A stretch of 53,447 bases of DNA from CAYLKS01 sp964384205 [NCBI: uncultured bacterium] (GTDB lineage Bacteria; JAGOEH01). Location: the NCBI GenBank assembly GCA_964384205.1, contig CAYLKS010000015.1, positions 1 to 53,447 of the forward strand, read 5' to 3'. Shown here one piece after another: positions 43,727-52,129 of this stretch; position 1 is the stretch's first letter; every line of letters begins with the position of its first letter. Under the pieces are notes generated by a model. It saw only the letters and a list, made by a program, of their open reading frames with translations. It was not told where the DNA came from and did no database searches. Made by a program: the position numbers and the translations under genes.

Positions 43727-45049
43727 TTAATCTTTTGGCCAGTATTTATCAACTAAATCCTGTTTAATACCAACTTCAGCAGGGGAGAAGTATTTTTTAA
43801 ATAAGGACCAGGCTGTATCTAACATTGCATCAATATCAATATTAACATCTATTGCAAGCAATTTTTCCGAATAATCTTTTGCAAAATTTAGCGATCTTTG
43901 ATCATAATCTGTAAGATCAAAACCATTTTCAAGTTTTGTTTTAGCATTTGCGGCATCTGCATAAAGTCTAACAGCAGCATTCATAACCTGAGGATGGTCT
44001 TCTCTTGTTTTTTTACCAATAACAAGCTGTTTTAATCTTGAAAGACTTCTGAATGGATCTACAATAACTTTTCCAATATCTGTATCTCTTCGTAAGAAAA
44101 GCTGACCTTCTGTAATATAACCAGTGTTATCAGGAATAGCATGTGTAATATCTCCACCTGATAATGTTGTAACAGCAATAATAGTGATAGAGCCTCCATC
44201 AGGGAACTGAACTGCTTTTTCATAGATTTTAGCAAGGTCACTATATAAAGAGCCTGGCATACTATCCTTTGAAGGAATCTGATCCATTCTATTAGAAACG
44301 ATACTTAAAGCATCGCAATATAATGTCATATCTGTTAATAAAACAAGTACGTTTTCATTTTTATCTACAGCAAAATATTCAGCGGCAGTTAAAGCCATGT
44401 TAGGAACTAATAATCGTTCTACAGGAGGATTTTCTGTTGTATTAACAAAACTAATGATTCTATCTAAAGCGCCTGCATTATCAAATATATTTTTAAAGAA
44501 AAGATAATCATCATTAGAAAGTCCCATACCACCTAATATAATTTTATCTGCCTTAGCACGGAGAGCAACCATTGCCATAACCTGATTAAAAGGCTGGTCA
44601 GGATCAGCAAAGAAAGGTATTTTTTGCCCTGTAACCAGTGTGTTATTTAAATCAATACCAGCAATACCTGTTGCTATAAGTTCTGAAGGTTGTTTTCTTC
44701 TAACAGGATTGACTGAAGGTCCCCCGATTTCTCTTTCTTCACCTTCAATAGCAGGGCCACCATCAATAGGTTCTCCATAAGCATTAAAAAATCTTCCTGC
44801 CAGATGATCACTTACTTTAAGTGTTGGTGGTTTTCCTAAAAATACAACTTCTGCATTTGTAGGTATTCCTTCAGTGCCTGAAAAAACCTGTAAAGTTACT
44901 AAATCACCTTGTATTTTAACAACTTGAGCTAATCGTCCATGAATAATAGCCATTTCTTCATAACTAATACCTTCGGCATGTATGGAACAAGTTGCTTTTG
45001 TTATTTGGCTTACTTTTGTGAATATTTTTTGGAAAGCTTTAGTTTGCAT
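43727..45049 (-). CDS. ntpB: V-type ATPase subunit B (non-catalytic)
   Basis: A 440-aa protein with the N-terminal beta barrel (about 1-90), the nucleotide-domain fold without a P-loop, and the helical C-terminus. Signatures are PSVNPVRRKQPSELIATGI, IPFFADPDQPFNQ, LLTDMTLYCDALS, IPSKDSMPGSLYSDLA and GSITIIAVTTLSGGDITH. It alternates with subunit A in the hexamer. The gene overlaps subunit A by 11 bases and has AGGAGG ahead of the ATG. The order and lengths are normal. Confidence 0.96.
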   Translation of the reverse strand: MQTKAFQKIFTKVSQITKATCSIHAEGISYEEMAIIHGRLAQVVKIQGDLVTLQVFSGTEGIPTNAEVVFLGKPPTLKVSDHLAGRFFNAYGEPIDGGPAIEGEEREIGGPSVNPVRRKQPSELIATGIAGIDLNNTLVTGQKIPFFADPDQPFNQVMAMVALRAKADKIILGGMGLSNDDYLFFKNIFDNAGALDRIISFVNTTENPPVERLLVPNMALTAAEYFAVDKNENVLVLLTDMTLYCDALSIVSNRMDQIPSKDSMPGSLYSDLAKIYEKAVQFPDGGSITIIAVTTLSGGDITHAIPDNTGYITEGQLFLRRDTDIGKVIVDPFRSLSRLKQLVIGKKTREDHPQVMNAAVRLYADAANAKTKLENGFDLTDYDQRSLNFAKDYSEKLLAIDVNIDIDAMLDTAWSLFKKYFSPAEVGIKQDLVDKYWPKD

Positions 45050-46805
45050 TGGAAATCCTCCTTTCTGCTAAGACCTGATTCAGCTCGGATTCGAACTGGA
45101 GGAATTTTTCAGATTGAAATTCTGAATAATTCATTTGCTTTAAAATATTAATCACTTTTTTGAAATAAGGAATAACCTCTTCGAATGAGTTAAATTTAAA
45201 ATCACTTCTACAAATATTTAATACTTTTTCTAACATATATTTTTGACGAGCTAATGAAGTTGATTGATCTATTTTATCAAATCCATCTTGTTGCAATATA
45301 ACAAAGTCTATAATTTCTGATTTCCAATATCTTATATGATATTCCAGAGGAACACCATCGTCTCCAAGAATATTGATTTGTTCATAAGCTTCTTTACCTC
45401 GCAGCAATATATCTTTTGCTTCAAAAACATTTGATACCCATCCAGGAGATATATGAGTATTAAGATAATCCTGAACTTCAGGATATTCAAGATATTTTGA
45501 ATAACTTTCGATAGGGTCTATAGCAGGATATCTTTTACTATCAGCTCTTTTTTGAGATAAAGCATAGAAACATCTTGCTGCTTTTTTAGTAGATTCTGTA
45601 ACAGGTTCTTTTAAATTACCACCAGCAGGAGAAACAGTACCGATAAAAGTTATAGAACCTGTTTTTCCGTTTTTAAGATATACAAAACCAGCTCTTGCAT
45701 AAAAATTTGATATAATTGCGGAAAGGTCCATTGGAAATGCATCTGGGCCAGGTAATTCTTCCATTCTGTTTGACATTTCACGGAGTGCCTGTGCCCATCT
45801 TGAAGTTGAATCTGCCAGAAGTAATACTTTAAGCCCCATTTGTCTATAATATTCTCCGATTGTCATAGCAGTATAAACAGATGCTTCACGAGCAGCAACT
45901 GGCATATTTGATGTATTTGCAATTATAATAGTTCTTTCGATTAATTTTCTTCCTGTACGAGGGTCTTCTAATTCTGGGAATTCTGCAAAAAGTTCAACAA
46001 CTTCATTTGCACGTTCACCACATGCTGCCATAATGATTAAATCAGCATCAGCATGTTTTGCAAGGCTATGTTGTAATACTGTTTTACCACATCCAAATGG
46101 TCCTGGAATAAATCCTGTTCCACCTTCTACAATTGGATTTAGAGTATCAATAGTTCTTATTCCAGTTTCCATAATTTTGAAAGGTCTTGGTTTTTCACTA
46201 TATTCTTTTATAGGAAGTTTTACAGGCCAATTTTGTTTCATTGTAACACTAATTTCTTTGCCTTTATCATTAACAATTACAGCTACTTCATCATCAACAG
46301 TAAAATCACCTTCAGAAGCTATCTTTTTTACTGTGAATCTTCCTTTTAATTTAAATGGAACCATAATTTTATGAGGAATCCAGTTTTCCTGAACTTCACC
46401 AATCCAACAACCAGCTTCTACTACATCTCCTTCTTTCACAAGAGGCTTAAAATGCCATTTTTTATCACTGTCTAATGGGTCAGTATATTCACCACGTTGT
46501 AGAAATATATGTTTCATTTTTTCGAGATCATTTTGCAGACCATCGTAGTTTTTAGATAGCATTCCTGGGCCTAATGTTACTTCAAGCATTTTTCCTGCAA
46601 ATTCTACAGGATCACCAACTTTCAGTCCTCTGGTGCTTTCAAAAACCTGCACATAGGCTTTTGTGCCCATTATTTTAATAACTTCTGCCATTAATTTTAC
46701 GCCATTTAAATCAATAAAACAAATTTCGTTTTGAGATACAGGCCCATTAACTTCTACCATAACTAAGTTTGCAATAATGCCTATTACTCTTCCTTTTGTT
46801 ATCAT
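45039..46805 (-). CDS. ntpA: V-type ATPase subunit A (catalytic)
   Basis: A 588-aa catalytic subunit. The N-terminal barrel, the non-homologous bulge domain (about 110-200) and the nucleotide-binding domain are all present. Walker A is PGPFGCGKTVLQH near 230; the catalytic Glu region is ACGERANEV; Walker B is VLLLADSTSRWAQALREM, then LPGPDAFPMDLSA. It hydrolyses or makes ATP depending on the ion gradient. In an anaerobe with reduced ferredoxin from pyruvate oxidoreductase, either direction is possible. The gene abuts the DUF2764 gene (1 base overlap). Confidence 0.97.
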   Translation of the reverse strand: MITKGRVIGIIANLVMVEVNGPVSQNEICFIDLNGVKLMAEVIKIMGTKAYVQVFESTRGLKVGDPVEFAGKMLEVTLGPGMLSKNYDGLQNDLEKMKHIFLQRGEYTDPLDSDKKWHFKPLVKEGDVVEAGCWIGEVQENWIPHKIMVPFKLKGRFTVKKIASEGDFTVDDEVAVIVNDKGKEISVTMKQNWPVKLPIKEYSEKPRPFKIMETGIRTIDTLNPIVEGGTGFIPGPFGCGKTVLQHSLAKHADADLIIMAACGERANEVVELFAEFPELEDPRTGRKLIERTIIIANTSNMPVAAREASVYTAMTIGEYYRQMGLKVLLLADSTSRWAQALREMSNRMEELPGPDAFPMDLSAIISNFYARAGFVYLKNGKTGSITFIGTVSPAGGNLKEPVTESTKKAARCFYALSQKRADSKRYPAIDPIESYSKYLEYPEVQDYLNTHISPGWVSNVFEAKDILLRGKEAYEQINILGDDGVPLEYHIRYWKSEIIDFVILQQDGFDKIDQSTSLARQKYMLEKVLNICRSDFKFNSFEEVIPYFKKVINILKQMNYSEFQSEKFLQFESELNQVLAERRISNAN

Positions 46806-47644
46806 TATTTACTTCCTCCAGTTAAAATAAACTCTTCTGGAAAAGAGAAGTTGCTTTCCAGATCTTTTAATATTTTATTAAACATTTCTAATCCTATATT
46901 TTTATCTAATTTCAGCCATCTTTCAGCTATTTTTAATTTTAGGAAAAATCCTAAGACAGCCTCTATTGTAAAATAATTAAATGTATTTAATTCATCAATA
47001 TAATTCCATCTCAGATTATCAATTGATTTTTCTCTATCAGTTAAATTTTTATTTTCAAATGCATTGAATACTGCTTCAAGATATGATAAATTTTTTGATA
47101 GACCAAAATCACTGGCATTACTTTTTTTTAGCATTTGAGCTACAAAATTATCACCTATTATTTCTTTAGTTATTTCTAAATTATATTTTCTGCAATTTAG
47201 AGCAGTAAGAATATTTCTTATATTTAAGTCAAATTCAAACCAATTTCTGATGAATTCATTTTTATCCTGGATAATATATTCGTAAAAGAGATAATTCAAT
47301 TGATTTTCCCAGCTTAGTTCACTGATAATGGGAGTTCCGTTTTTATATGCTTCAATAAATTCTATCATATAGGGGTATAGATCGTCGGGATGTTTGATAT
47401 TTTCTTCAATTAGAGTTTCAGGCAGATTACCTCGTTCATCAAATTTTTTATTTTTCCCCAGAAGTTTGTTAATAAGATTGTAGTTATCAATTGGATAAAA
47501 TAATTTTTTGACTAATTCATAATCTTCAGGGGCTAATTGCTCAAATGCTTCTTCTTTAAATTTTAAAGAAGATATGGAGAGCTTGCGCTCATCCATTATA
47601 ATTTCGGGCAAGCCAGTTACTAAATAATAATACTGGCGAGCCAT
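46805..47644 (-). CDS. DUF2764 protein, V-ATPase operon (probable C/d-like subunit)
   Basis: A 279-aa, mostly helical soluble protein. The start YYYLVTGLPEIIMDERKLS and the later helices (FDLNIRNILTALNCRKYNLE) match DUF2764, known from V-ATPase operons of Bacteroidota and spirochaetes, always near subunit E and A. Its length, helical build and the N-terminal 'YY.LV..LP' are compatible with the AC39/subunit C (d) fold, which joins the central stalk to the K ring. The operon has no other C gene, so that role is likely; this is inference. It lies 2 bases after subunit E. Confidence 0.88.
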   Translation of the reverse strand: MARQYYYLVTGLPEIIMDERKLSISSLKFKEEAFEQLAPEDYELVKKLFYPIDNYNLINKLLGKNKKFDERGNLPETLIEENIKHPDDLYPYMIEFIEAYKNGTPIISELSWENQLNYLFYEYIIQDKNEFIRNWFEFDLNIRNILTALNCRKYNLEITKEIIGDNFVAQMLKKSNASDFGLSKNLSYLEAVFNAFENKNLTDREKSIDNLRWNYIDELNTFNYFTIEAVLGFFLKLKIAERWLKLDKNIGLEMFNKILKDLESNFSFPEEFILTGGSK

Positions 47645-47646
47645 AA

Positions 47647-48264
47647 TTATTCTCCTCCGTATAATATCTGAATGGTTCGTGGTCTGAGATATTCTTTAAA
47701 GAAATTTTCGAAATCTTCATCGGTAAAGCTGATTTTGTATGTCCCATCTTTAGGACCAATTTGAAATCCGCCAGTTAAATTTTCATCGAAATGGACTTCT
47801 AATCCAGAACGAATAAGTTTTATTCCATTAGAAAGAAAATATTTTCCGAGTTCTTCTTCATGTTTTTTAGGTAATAATAGAGTTAAATCAACTCTTTCAT
47901 GTTCTTTTGGATTCCAGTTTTTAATAGCTATTTCAATAATTTTTTTGATAAATTCCACATCATTAAATGCTTCTTGTATAGGAGGTTCTACAATTTTAGC
48001 AGTAATGAGATTAACAATCTGCTGCTTTATAGCGCTGATTGCCTGATTTGCAGCAAGCTTTACTTCGGATTGCACATTTTTTCTGATTTCTTCTGATCTT
48101 TTTTCGGCTTGAGCAATGATATTATTTGCTTCCTTTTGGGCATTCTTTATAATTTCTGATGCCTCTTTTTTTGCTTTTTGGATGATTTGCTCAGCATCTT
48201 GATTTGCTTTTTCAATACCTTCCTGGTAAAGCTTTTCTGTTAATTCTTGCAATTTTCCTTCCAT
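47647..48264 (-). CDS. ntpE: V-type ATPase subunit E (peripheral stalk)
   Basis: A 205-aa protein. The N-terminal half is a long Lys/Glu/Ala coil (AEQIIQKAKKEASEIIKNA), typical of the stalk; the C-terminal half (about 100-205) is the globular domain that binds the A3B3 head. I chose the ATG at 48264, since GGAGGAAAAT sits just ahead; the ATG at 48276 overlaps that ribosome site. It opens the operon E-DUF2764-A-B-D-I-K. No separate G/H-type stalk partner is present; E may pair with an unlinked protein or with itself. Confidence 0.92.
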   Translation of the reverse strand: MEGKLQELTEKLYQEGIEKANQDAEQIIQKAKKEASEIIKNAQKEANNIIAQAEKRSEEIRKNVQSEVKLAANQAISAIKQQIVNLITAKIVEPPIQEAFNDVEFIKKIIEIAIKNWNPKEHERVDLTLLLPKKHEEELGKYFLSNGIKLIRSGLEVHFDENLTGGFQIGPKDGTYKISFTDEDFENFFKEYLRPRTIQILYGGE

Positions 48265-48298
48265 ATTTTCCTCCATTTATTTGTTTAATCATAAAATT

Positions 48299-48327
48299 AT
48301 TTTAATTAAGATTTAGAATTTTGTCAA
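48299..48327 (-). promoter_or_regulatory. Promoter of the V-ATPase operon
   Basis: Minus strand: TTGACA (48322-48327), 17 bases, TAAAAT (48299-48304). Transcription would begin about 48292, giving a leader of about 28 bases with GGAGG. Confidence 0.7.
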
Positions 48328-48512
48328 TAAAAACTTTTTCTTTTTTTAAAAAATTGTGAAATAAAAAACAAAAATTGTTTGAAATAAAAAATGTTATTTT
48401 TTTTATTCATAAGGTAGATATTAATATAATACTCCATCTTTTAACAAATGTTATTAATTTTTTGCATTTTGTGTTTGTTTTTACAAACATAAGGACTACC
48501 CATTTATAAATT

Positions 48513-48540
48513 AATATACTAAAAAAAAATATATTGTCAA
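48513..48540 (-). promoter_or_regulatory. Possible second minus-strand promoter
   Basis: TTGACA (48535-48540), 16 bases, TATATT (48513-48518). It would start about 240 bases ahead of subunit E, giving a long leader containing the palindromes. It is an upstream ATPase promoter, or drives a small RNA, or is chance. Confidence 0.33.
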
Positions 48541-48552
48541 TTTTTTTATTTA

Positions 48553-48581
48553 TTGCTATTTTTTAAAAAAATTATTATAAC
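48553..48581 (+). promoter_or_regulatory. Candidate promoter of the ABC exporter
   Basis: TTGCTA (48553-48558), 17 bases, TATAAC (48576-48581). The ATG at 48589 starts 7 bases after the -10 element, so the mRNA would be leaderless, in agreement with the missing ribosome site. Confidence 0.38.
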
Positions 48582-48588
48582 ATATTTC

Positions 48589-50478
48589 ATGAGAAATTAT
48601 TTGAGACTTATAAAGTATGTATTAAAATATTATTATTATTTACTCCCTGGTATATTTTTTATGATTGGTTATGCATTATTTAGTTCTATTAGTATTTCCA
48701 TTATAGTTCCATTAATGGATGATGTTTTTAATAGAAGTGCTAATAATATTGTTAAATATCATCATTTATCTGAATTTTTATTCCAAATTAAAATTTTATT
48801 TTTTAAAATTTTTAATAATATAAATCAATTCTTTTTTATAGAGAGTTATAAAGTTTTTGTTTCTGATATAAGAAAATTATTTAGATATACAGATCCTGAG
48901 GTTTTATTAATAGCAATTAGTGTTTTTATGTTATCAGCTATATTATTGAAGAATATATTTTTCTATCTTAATAGGATAATGTTTATCAATATTGAAGGAT
49001 TAACAGCAAAATCTATAAGAGATTCTTTATTTAAGAAATTTTTGACAGGTTCATTATCATTTTTTCATAATGTTAAATCTGGCGATATATTAGTTAGAAT
49101 AATAGATGATGCGCAAATTATTAATAAAATGATGATTTCTATTGGAATGAAAATTATAAGAGATATTTTAACAATATGTGGATTTCTTATTATAGCATTA
49201 TCATTAAATTCTTCTTTATTTTTTAAAGTAATTTTAGTAATTCCGATATTAGGAATAGTATTATCCTACATCGGGAAAAAATTAAAAAAATATAGTAAAA
49301 GAATCAGGATACAATTTGCAACGATGTTTTCTAAGATAGAAGAGATTATATGGGGTATAAAAATTGTTAAAGCTTTTGCTAAAGAACATATTGAATATAA
49401 ACGATTTAGAAATATAACTTTACAATATTTTCGAAGTTGGAGAAAGTTAAATTTTTATGATTCTTTGAATAAACCATTTTCAGAAATATCCAGTATTATT
49501 ATGGGATTAGTTGTATTGTGGCTGGGAGGAAGAGAAGTATTAGACCCTAATAATACTTTTTCTTTTGGAGAATTTATGGGATTTTTAGGAGCTATATTTT
49601 CAATGCTTGATCCAATGAAACAAATCACTAAGGGTTATAATGAAATAAAGAAAGCACGAGTTTCTCTTGATAGAATTTTTGAAATATTAGATATTGAAGA
49701 AAAAGATGTAGAGCAGTCTGGGAGTTTAGAAATAAAAGATTTTACTGATAAAATAGAATTTAAAAATGTTTTTTTTGCTTATAATAATAATGATTATATT
49801 TTAAGAAATATTAATTTTACTATTAATAAAGGAGAAAAAGTTGCTATTGTTGGTAAAAGTGGTAGTGGTAAAACATCTTTGATTTATCTTCTATTGAAAT
49901 TTTTTAAACCTACAAAAGGGAAAATTGTTTTAGATGGACATGATATAAGTGATTTTAATACTTCGCAGTACAGAAGATTATTTGGATATGTTCCTCAGGA
50001 TTTGATTATATTTAATTCTACTATAAGAGAAAATATAGCATATAGTATTTCGGATATAGAACCTATAGATGAAGAAAAGCTAAAAAAAGCAGCTGTTATG
50101 TCACATTCTTATGAGTTTATAAAGGAGTTAGAGAATGGATTTGAAACGATTATCAAGGAATATGGAAATAATTTTTCTGGTGGTCAGAAGCAAAGATTAT
50201 CAATAGCAAGAGCAATATATAATAATCCGCAAATATTGATTTTTGATGAAGCCACCTCTTCTTTAGATACAGAATCTGAAAAAATTGTTCAAGAAGCAAT
50301 TAATGAAATAATGGAAAATAGAACAGTTATAATAATTGCACATAGATTATCTACTATTCAGAATGCGGATAAAATTATAGTTTTAAAAGATGGAGATATT
50401 CTCGATATAGGAACTCATGACGAACTGTTTTCAAGAAATGATTATTATAAGATGCTATTTAATCTTTCTATGAATTGA
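48589..50478 (+). CDS. MsbA-like ABC exporter (membrane domain fused to ATPase)
   Basis: About 629 aa. Six membrane helices are spread over the first 340 residues, with an enlarged loop between helices 1 and 2 (about 50-105). The ATPase has Walker A VGKSGSGKTS, the Q loop (GYVPQDLI), signature FSGGQKQRLS, Walker B ILIFDEATSSLD and the H loop (IIAHRLST). The family flips lipid A, lipid-linked glycans or exports peptides. The overlapping layout with a glycosyltransferase suggests a glycolipid. I chose the ATG at 48589; a TTG at 48553 would give 12 extra residues but coincides with the candidate -35 element. No ribosome site is seen for either start. Confidence 0.92.
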   Translation: MRNYLRLIKYVLKYYYYLLPGIFFMIGYALFSSISISIIVPLMDDVFNRSANNIVKYHHLSEFLFQIKILFFKIFNNINQFFFIESYKVFVSDIRKLFRYTDPEVLLIAISVFMLSAILLKNIFFYLNRIMFINIEGLTAKSIRDSLFKKFLTGSLSFFHNVKSGDILVRIIDDAQIINKMMISIGMKIIRDILTICGFLIIALSLNSSLFFKVILVIPILGIVLSYIGKKLKKYSKRIRIQFATMFSKIEEIIWGIKIVKAFAKEHIEYKRFRNITLQYFRSWRKLNFYDSLNKPFSEISSIIMGLVVLWLGGREVLDPNNTFSFGEFMGFLGAIFSMLDPMKQITKGYNEIKKARVSLDRIFEILDIEEKDVEQSGSLEIKDFTDKIEFKNVFFAYNNNDYILRNINFTINKGEKVAIVGKSGSGKTSLIYLLLKFFKPTKGKIVLDGHDISDFNTSQYRRLFGYVPQDLIIFNSTIRENIAYSISDIEPIDEEKLKKAAVMSHSYEFIKELENGFETIIKEYGNNFSGGQKQRLSIARAIYNNPQILIFDEATSSLDTESEKIVQEAINEIMENRTVIIIAHRLSTIQNADKIIVLKDGDILDIGTHDELFSRNDYYKMLFNLSMN

Positions 50479-50480
50479 GT

Positions 50481-51602
50481 ATGAAAGTATTACAAATAAT
50501 AGCTCAGCCTAAAATTAATACAGGTGGTGCAATGCAGATGTGTCTGCTTGCTAATTATTTATATGATAATAATGTAGATGTGATAGTCGTTTTTCACAAA
50601 AACATTAATTATAGTTTGGACTACTATTATAATTTTCTTAATAAAAATATAAAGATTAGATTTTTTGATTTACCAAAGTTCAGCTTATCTAAAAGATCCA
50701 TAAACAGTATTTTAGATTTAAGGAATTTTATAAAAAAGGAGAATTTTGATATAATTCATATTCATAAAAGTAGGGCATTTACTTTAACCTATATAGCCAC
50801 ATTGGGAGTGGATATTCCCTTGGTAGTTAATAGAGGAGTTATAATTCCACTTGATTTTTTTAATTCGTTAAAATATAAGAGCAGGAAAGTTAAAAAGATT
50901 ATAGCAGTTTCAGAGGCTGTTAAAAAGAGTATAGTGGAAAGTGCTAATGTAAATCCAGAGAAGATAGAAGTGGTTTATGGTTCCATTGATTTGAAAAGAT
51001 TTGATTTTTCTATAGAGAGCAATTTTAAAAAGGAATTTGGAATATCTGATGATGAGTTTATATTTGGTTATGTAGGGAATGATTTAAAAAGGAAAGGGCT
51101 TGAATATTTACTTTCTGCATTTAACATATTAGAAAATAAATATAATAATATAACATTGGTTTTAGTAGGTGTTTCAGAAAATTCTAAAGTTGTTCTGGAG
51201 TATGAAGAACTATTAAAGAATAGAAAAGTGATATGTACTGGTTATAGGATTGATATTCCACGGATTATGAAATCTTTTGATGCATTTGTTTTTGCTGGAA
51301 TTTCTGATGAAGGATTAACCGGTGTGATAAGAGAAGCAGCAGCCATGAAGATACCAGTGATTACTACAGATGTTGCAGGAAATGAAGAGTTTATCCAGAA
51401 TGAAAAAAATGGGATAGTTGTTCCTAAAAAAGATGTTAAATCTCTTGTAGCTGCTATGGAAAAGATATATCTTAATTATGATTATTATAAAAATTTGGCT
51501 GAAAATGCTTATAAATTTGTTATGGAGAATATGAATAATGATGTTAGGGGGGAGAAAATTTTGAAAATATATTATGATGTTATTTCCAGCAAAGGTGTAT
51601 AA
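50481..51602 (+). CDS. GT4-family glycosyltransferase, ABC exporter partner
   Basis: A GT-B glycosyltransferase of 373 aa. The N-terminal lobe starts KVLQIIAQPKINTGGAMQM; the hinge has IIHIHKSRAFTLTYI; the donor lobe has FGYVGNDLKRKGLEYL, LVLVGVSENSK and DEGLTGVIREAAAMKIPVI, with the acidic Glu residues at family positions. It acts on a lipid or lipid-linked acceptor at the cytoplasmic membrane. The ATG at 50481 begins 2 bases after the exporter stop; an upstream TTG at 50475 is less likely. The 3' end overlaps the convergent thpR gene by 31 bases. Confidence 0.9.
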   Translation: MKVLQIIAQPKINTGGAMQMCLLANYLYDNNVDVIVVFHKNINYSLDYYYNFLNKNIKIRFFDLPKFSLSKRSINSILDLRNFIKKENFDIIHIHKSRAFTLTYIATLGVDIPLVVNRGVIIPLDFFNSLKYKSRKVKKIIAVSEAVKKSIVESANVNPEKIEVVYGSIDLKRFDFSIESNFKKEFGISDDEFIFGYVGNDLKRKGLEYLLSAFNILENKYNNITLVLVGVSENSKVVLEYEELLKNRKVICTGYRIDIPRIMKSFDAFVFAGISDEGLTGVIREAAAMKIPVITTDVAGNEEFIQNEKNGIVVPKKDVKSLVAAMEKIYLNYDYYKNLAENAYKFVMENMNNDVRGEKILKIYYDVISSKGV

Positions 51603-52129
51603 ATAGGGCCTTTTTTTGTTAGTTCACTTTTATATAAAGTAATTTTGTTAGTATTTTCTATAATTTCTTTAAAAGGGTTATTTTTCAAAAAAGTAAAAAG
51701 TGTATTAATATTTATATTTGACTTAATTCTCCCTAATGTTAAATGAGGTTTAAAAGGCCTATTTTCTAATTTTAGATTTAATTTTTGTGACAATTCTTCT
51801 AATTTATTGAAATAAAATAAAAGATTTTTATTAATATCATTTATACCAAGCCATATTATTCTTGGGTTTTTATAATTTGGGAAAACTCCGCTCCCTTTTA
51901 TAGAATATTGAATTGAGAAGTTTTGAAAGATTTCAGGCAATATGGATTTTACAGTTTCGATTTTATCAAAATTTATTTCACCCCAAAATTTTAGAGTAAG
52001 ATGAATATTGTCATCTTCTACCCATTTAACATTCACATTGATTTTTTCTAATTTATTTTTGTATTCGATTATAGTTTTTTTATTTTTGTCAGAAAAATTT
52101 ACTGCAAGAAAAGTTCTAATCATTTCCAT
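51572..52129 (-). CDS. thpR: RNA 2',3'-cyclic phosphodiesterase (LigT/2H family)
   Basis: A two-domain 2H phosphoesterase of about 185 aa. The two catalytic HxTx motifs are seen: NIHLTLKFWGE and KPHLTLGRIK. The start IRTFLAVNFSD is typical of ThpR. It opens 2',3'-cyclic phosphates on RNA in the cytoplasm. The exact start is not certain: ATGs at 52141, 52129 and 52123 are in frame. The first is against the GGAG site; the last fits the family start best; I give the middle one, which has GGAG 12 bases ahead. It overlaps the cinA end by 14 bases, and runs 31 bases into the convergent glycosyltransferase gene. Confidence 0.92.
   Translation of the reverse strand: MEMIRTFLAVNFSDKNKKTIIEYKNKLEKINVNVKWVEDDNIHLTLKFWGEINFDKIETVKSILPEIFQNFSIQYSIKGSGVFPNYKNPRIIWLGINDINKNLLFYFNKLEELSQKLNLKLENRPFKPHLTLGRIKSNININTLFTFLKNNPFKEIIENTNKITLYKSELTKKGPIYTPLLEITS

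Larger units (their letters stand above)
48277..48588. other. Divergent control region, V-ATPase operon and ABC exporter
   Basis: About 310 bases, very AT-rich. They hold the ATPase promoter (48299-48327), a second minus-strand TTGACA element (48535-48540), the candidate promoter of the ABC exporter, a 12-base palindrome TAACAAATGTTA (48442-48453) and a short hairpin TGTTTGT-TTTT-ACAAACA (48472-48489). No open frame with a ribosome site was seen. Confidence 0.6.

Noticed and set aside
44059-46374. Open frames on either strand within the ATPase A and B genes
   Set aside because: They are shadows of strongly conserved coding sequence, without ribosome sites.
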